Source: Bacteroidaceae bacterium (GTDB lineage: Bacteria > Bacteroidota > Bacteroidia > Bacteroidales > Bacteroidaceae). From it: 64,000 nucleotides of DNA. Made by a program: the position numbers and the translations under genes. The stretch is from NCBI GenBank assembly GCA_017471185.1, contig JAFUVZ010000046.1, positions 1-64,000 of the forward strand. Direction: 5' to 3'. Shown here piece by piece: positions 63,761 through 64,000 of the stretch (positions are counted from its first letter, which is position 1; every line of letters begins with the position of its first letter). The notes under the pieces were generated by a model, which worked only from the letters and a program-made list of their open reading frames with translations, did not search any database and was not told where the DNA came from.

Positions 63761-63793
63761 AAAAAAAAGGGTATTCGTTTGCGAATACCCTTT
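63761..63793 (-). terminator. Terminator of the OmpA-family gene
   Basis: GGGTATTCG (63769-63777) pairs with CGAATACCC (63782-63790) around a four-base loop. On the minus strand eight T follow. It lies 25 bases after the stop at 63818. Confidence 0.92.
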
Positions 63794-63817
63794 CCATATT
63801 ATTCAACAAGTCTTGAA

Positions 63818-64000
63818 TTACTCAACACCCATGATTACGACGCGAGTTGTCTCAGCATCACCAAACATATTGTCAACACCACCGTTAGAAACGATCTGCA
63901 GCTGGTTAGCAGAAACGCCCTCAGCAATCAGAGCATCATAAACAGCCTGTGCACGAGCATCAGTCAACTTCTGGTTGAAGTTAGCGCTACCAGTACCCTT
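63818..64000 (-). CDS. OmpA-family outer-membrane protein, C-terminus only
   Basis: The last 60 codons of a gene that continues beyond the window. The text NQKLTDARAQAVYDALIAEG, then VSANQLQIVSNGGVDN and TTRVVIMGVE, is the peptidoglycan-binding OmpA C-terminal domain; the LTDARA motif and the final Arg belong to its binding site. The missing N-terminal part should be a barrel or a lipid anchor. Confidence 0.82.
   Translation of the reverse strand, partial: KGTGSANFNQKLTDARAQAVYDALIAEGVSANQLQIVSNGGVDNMFGDAETTRVVIMGVE

Overview
The window looks like a chromosome segment of a Bacteroidales bacterium, most likely of the Prevotellaceae. The evidence is: many promoters of the Bacteroidetes type (TTTG, a 19-21 base spacer, then TAnnTTTG); a BspA/DUF285 surface lipoprotein; a BtuB-BtuG vitamin B12 outer-membrane pair; a GH127 and a GH78 glycosidase as lipoproteins; and the gene order ruvX-def-TPR-thrS-infC-rpmI-rplT. 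Genus and species cannot be settled from the sequence alone.

Region 1-8.0 kb is accessory DNA. A small integrated mobilizable element holds a tyrosine recombinase (5822-7261, minus) and, downstream on the same strand, a MobC-like accessory protein, a relaxase, a ParA ATPase and a ribbon-helix-helix-like protein. To its left are an unrecognised 242-residue protein, two tiny reading frames and foldback DNA. To its right is gene-free DNA with palindromic repeats. Region 8.0-29.7 kb is a dense housekeeping stretch: SUI1, FAH-family, ispF, GH78 rhamnosidase, subtilase, xseA-xseB, ilvE, trmB and mrp on the plus strand; dnaJ, grpE and cstA on the minus strand; a CPBP protease, a 5'-nucleotidase and a sugar MFS transporter on the plus strand; then a minus-strand operon of pyrC, a TIM-barrel lipoprotein, a MetH reactivation-domain protein and a metallophosphoesterase.

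Region 29.7-41.5 kb is again accessory. It has a promoter-bearing repeat in tandem, about ten copies of a degenerate 22-base repeat, a 20-base perfect inverted repeat, an MntA antitoxin beside a broken HepT, the BspA protein with a 6S-like structured RNA upstream, and a cassette of four polysaccharide-related genes (GH127, two paralogous esterases, a cellulase-like hydrolase) bracketed by 173-base direct repeats that differ at 3 positions.

Region 41.5-64 kb returns to core functions: an ECF sigma factor with an anti-sigma/beta-barrel fusion, a TrkH-TrkA potassium system, trpB, a B12 uptake operon (btuB-btuG-btuF-btuC-DUF4250) under a cobalamin riboswitch, class III fbp, tRNA-Lys and tRNA-Glu, an MBL-fold hydrolase, and the translation operon ending in ruvX. 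The window closes inside an OmpA-family gene.

The best candidates for something not yet described are the cassette bracketed by 173-base repeats, the 22-base repeat array, the family of palindromic intergenic elements (7.6-7.85 kb and 53.4-53.6 kb) whose stems appear to covary, and the repeat that carries a complete promoter.
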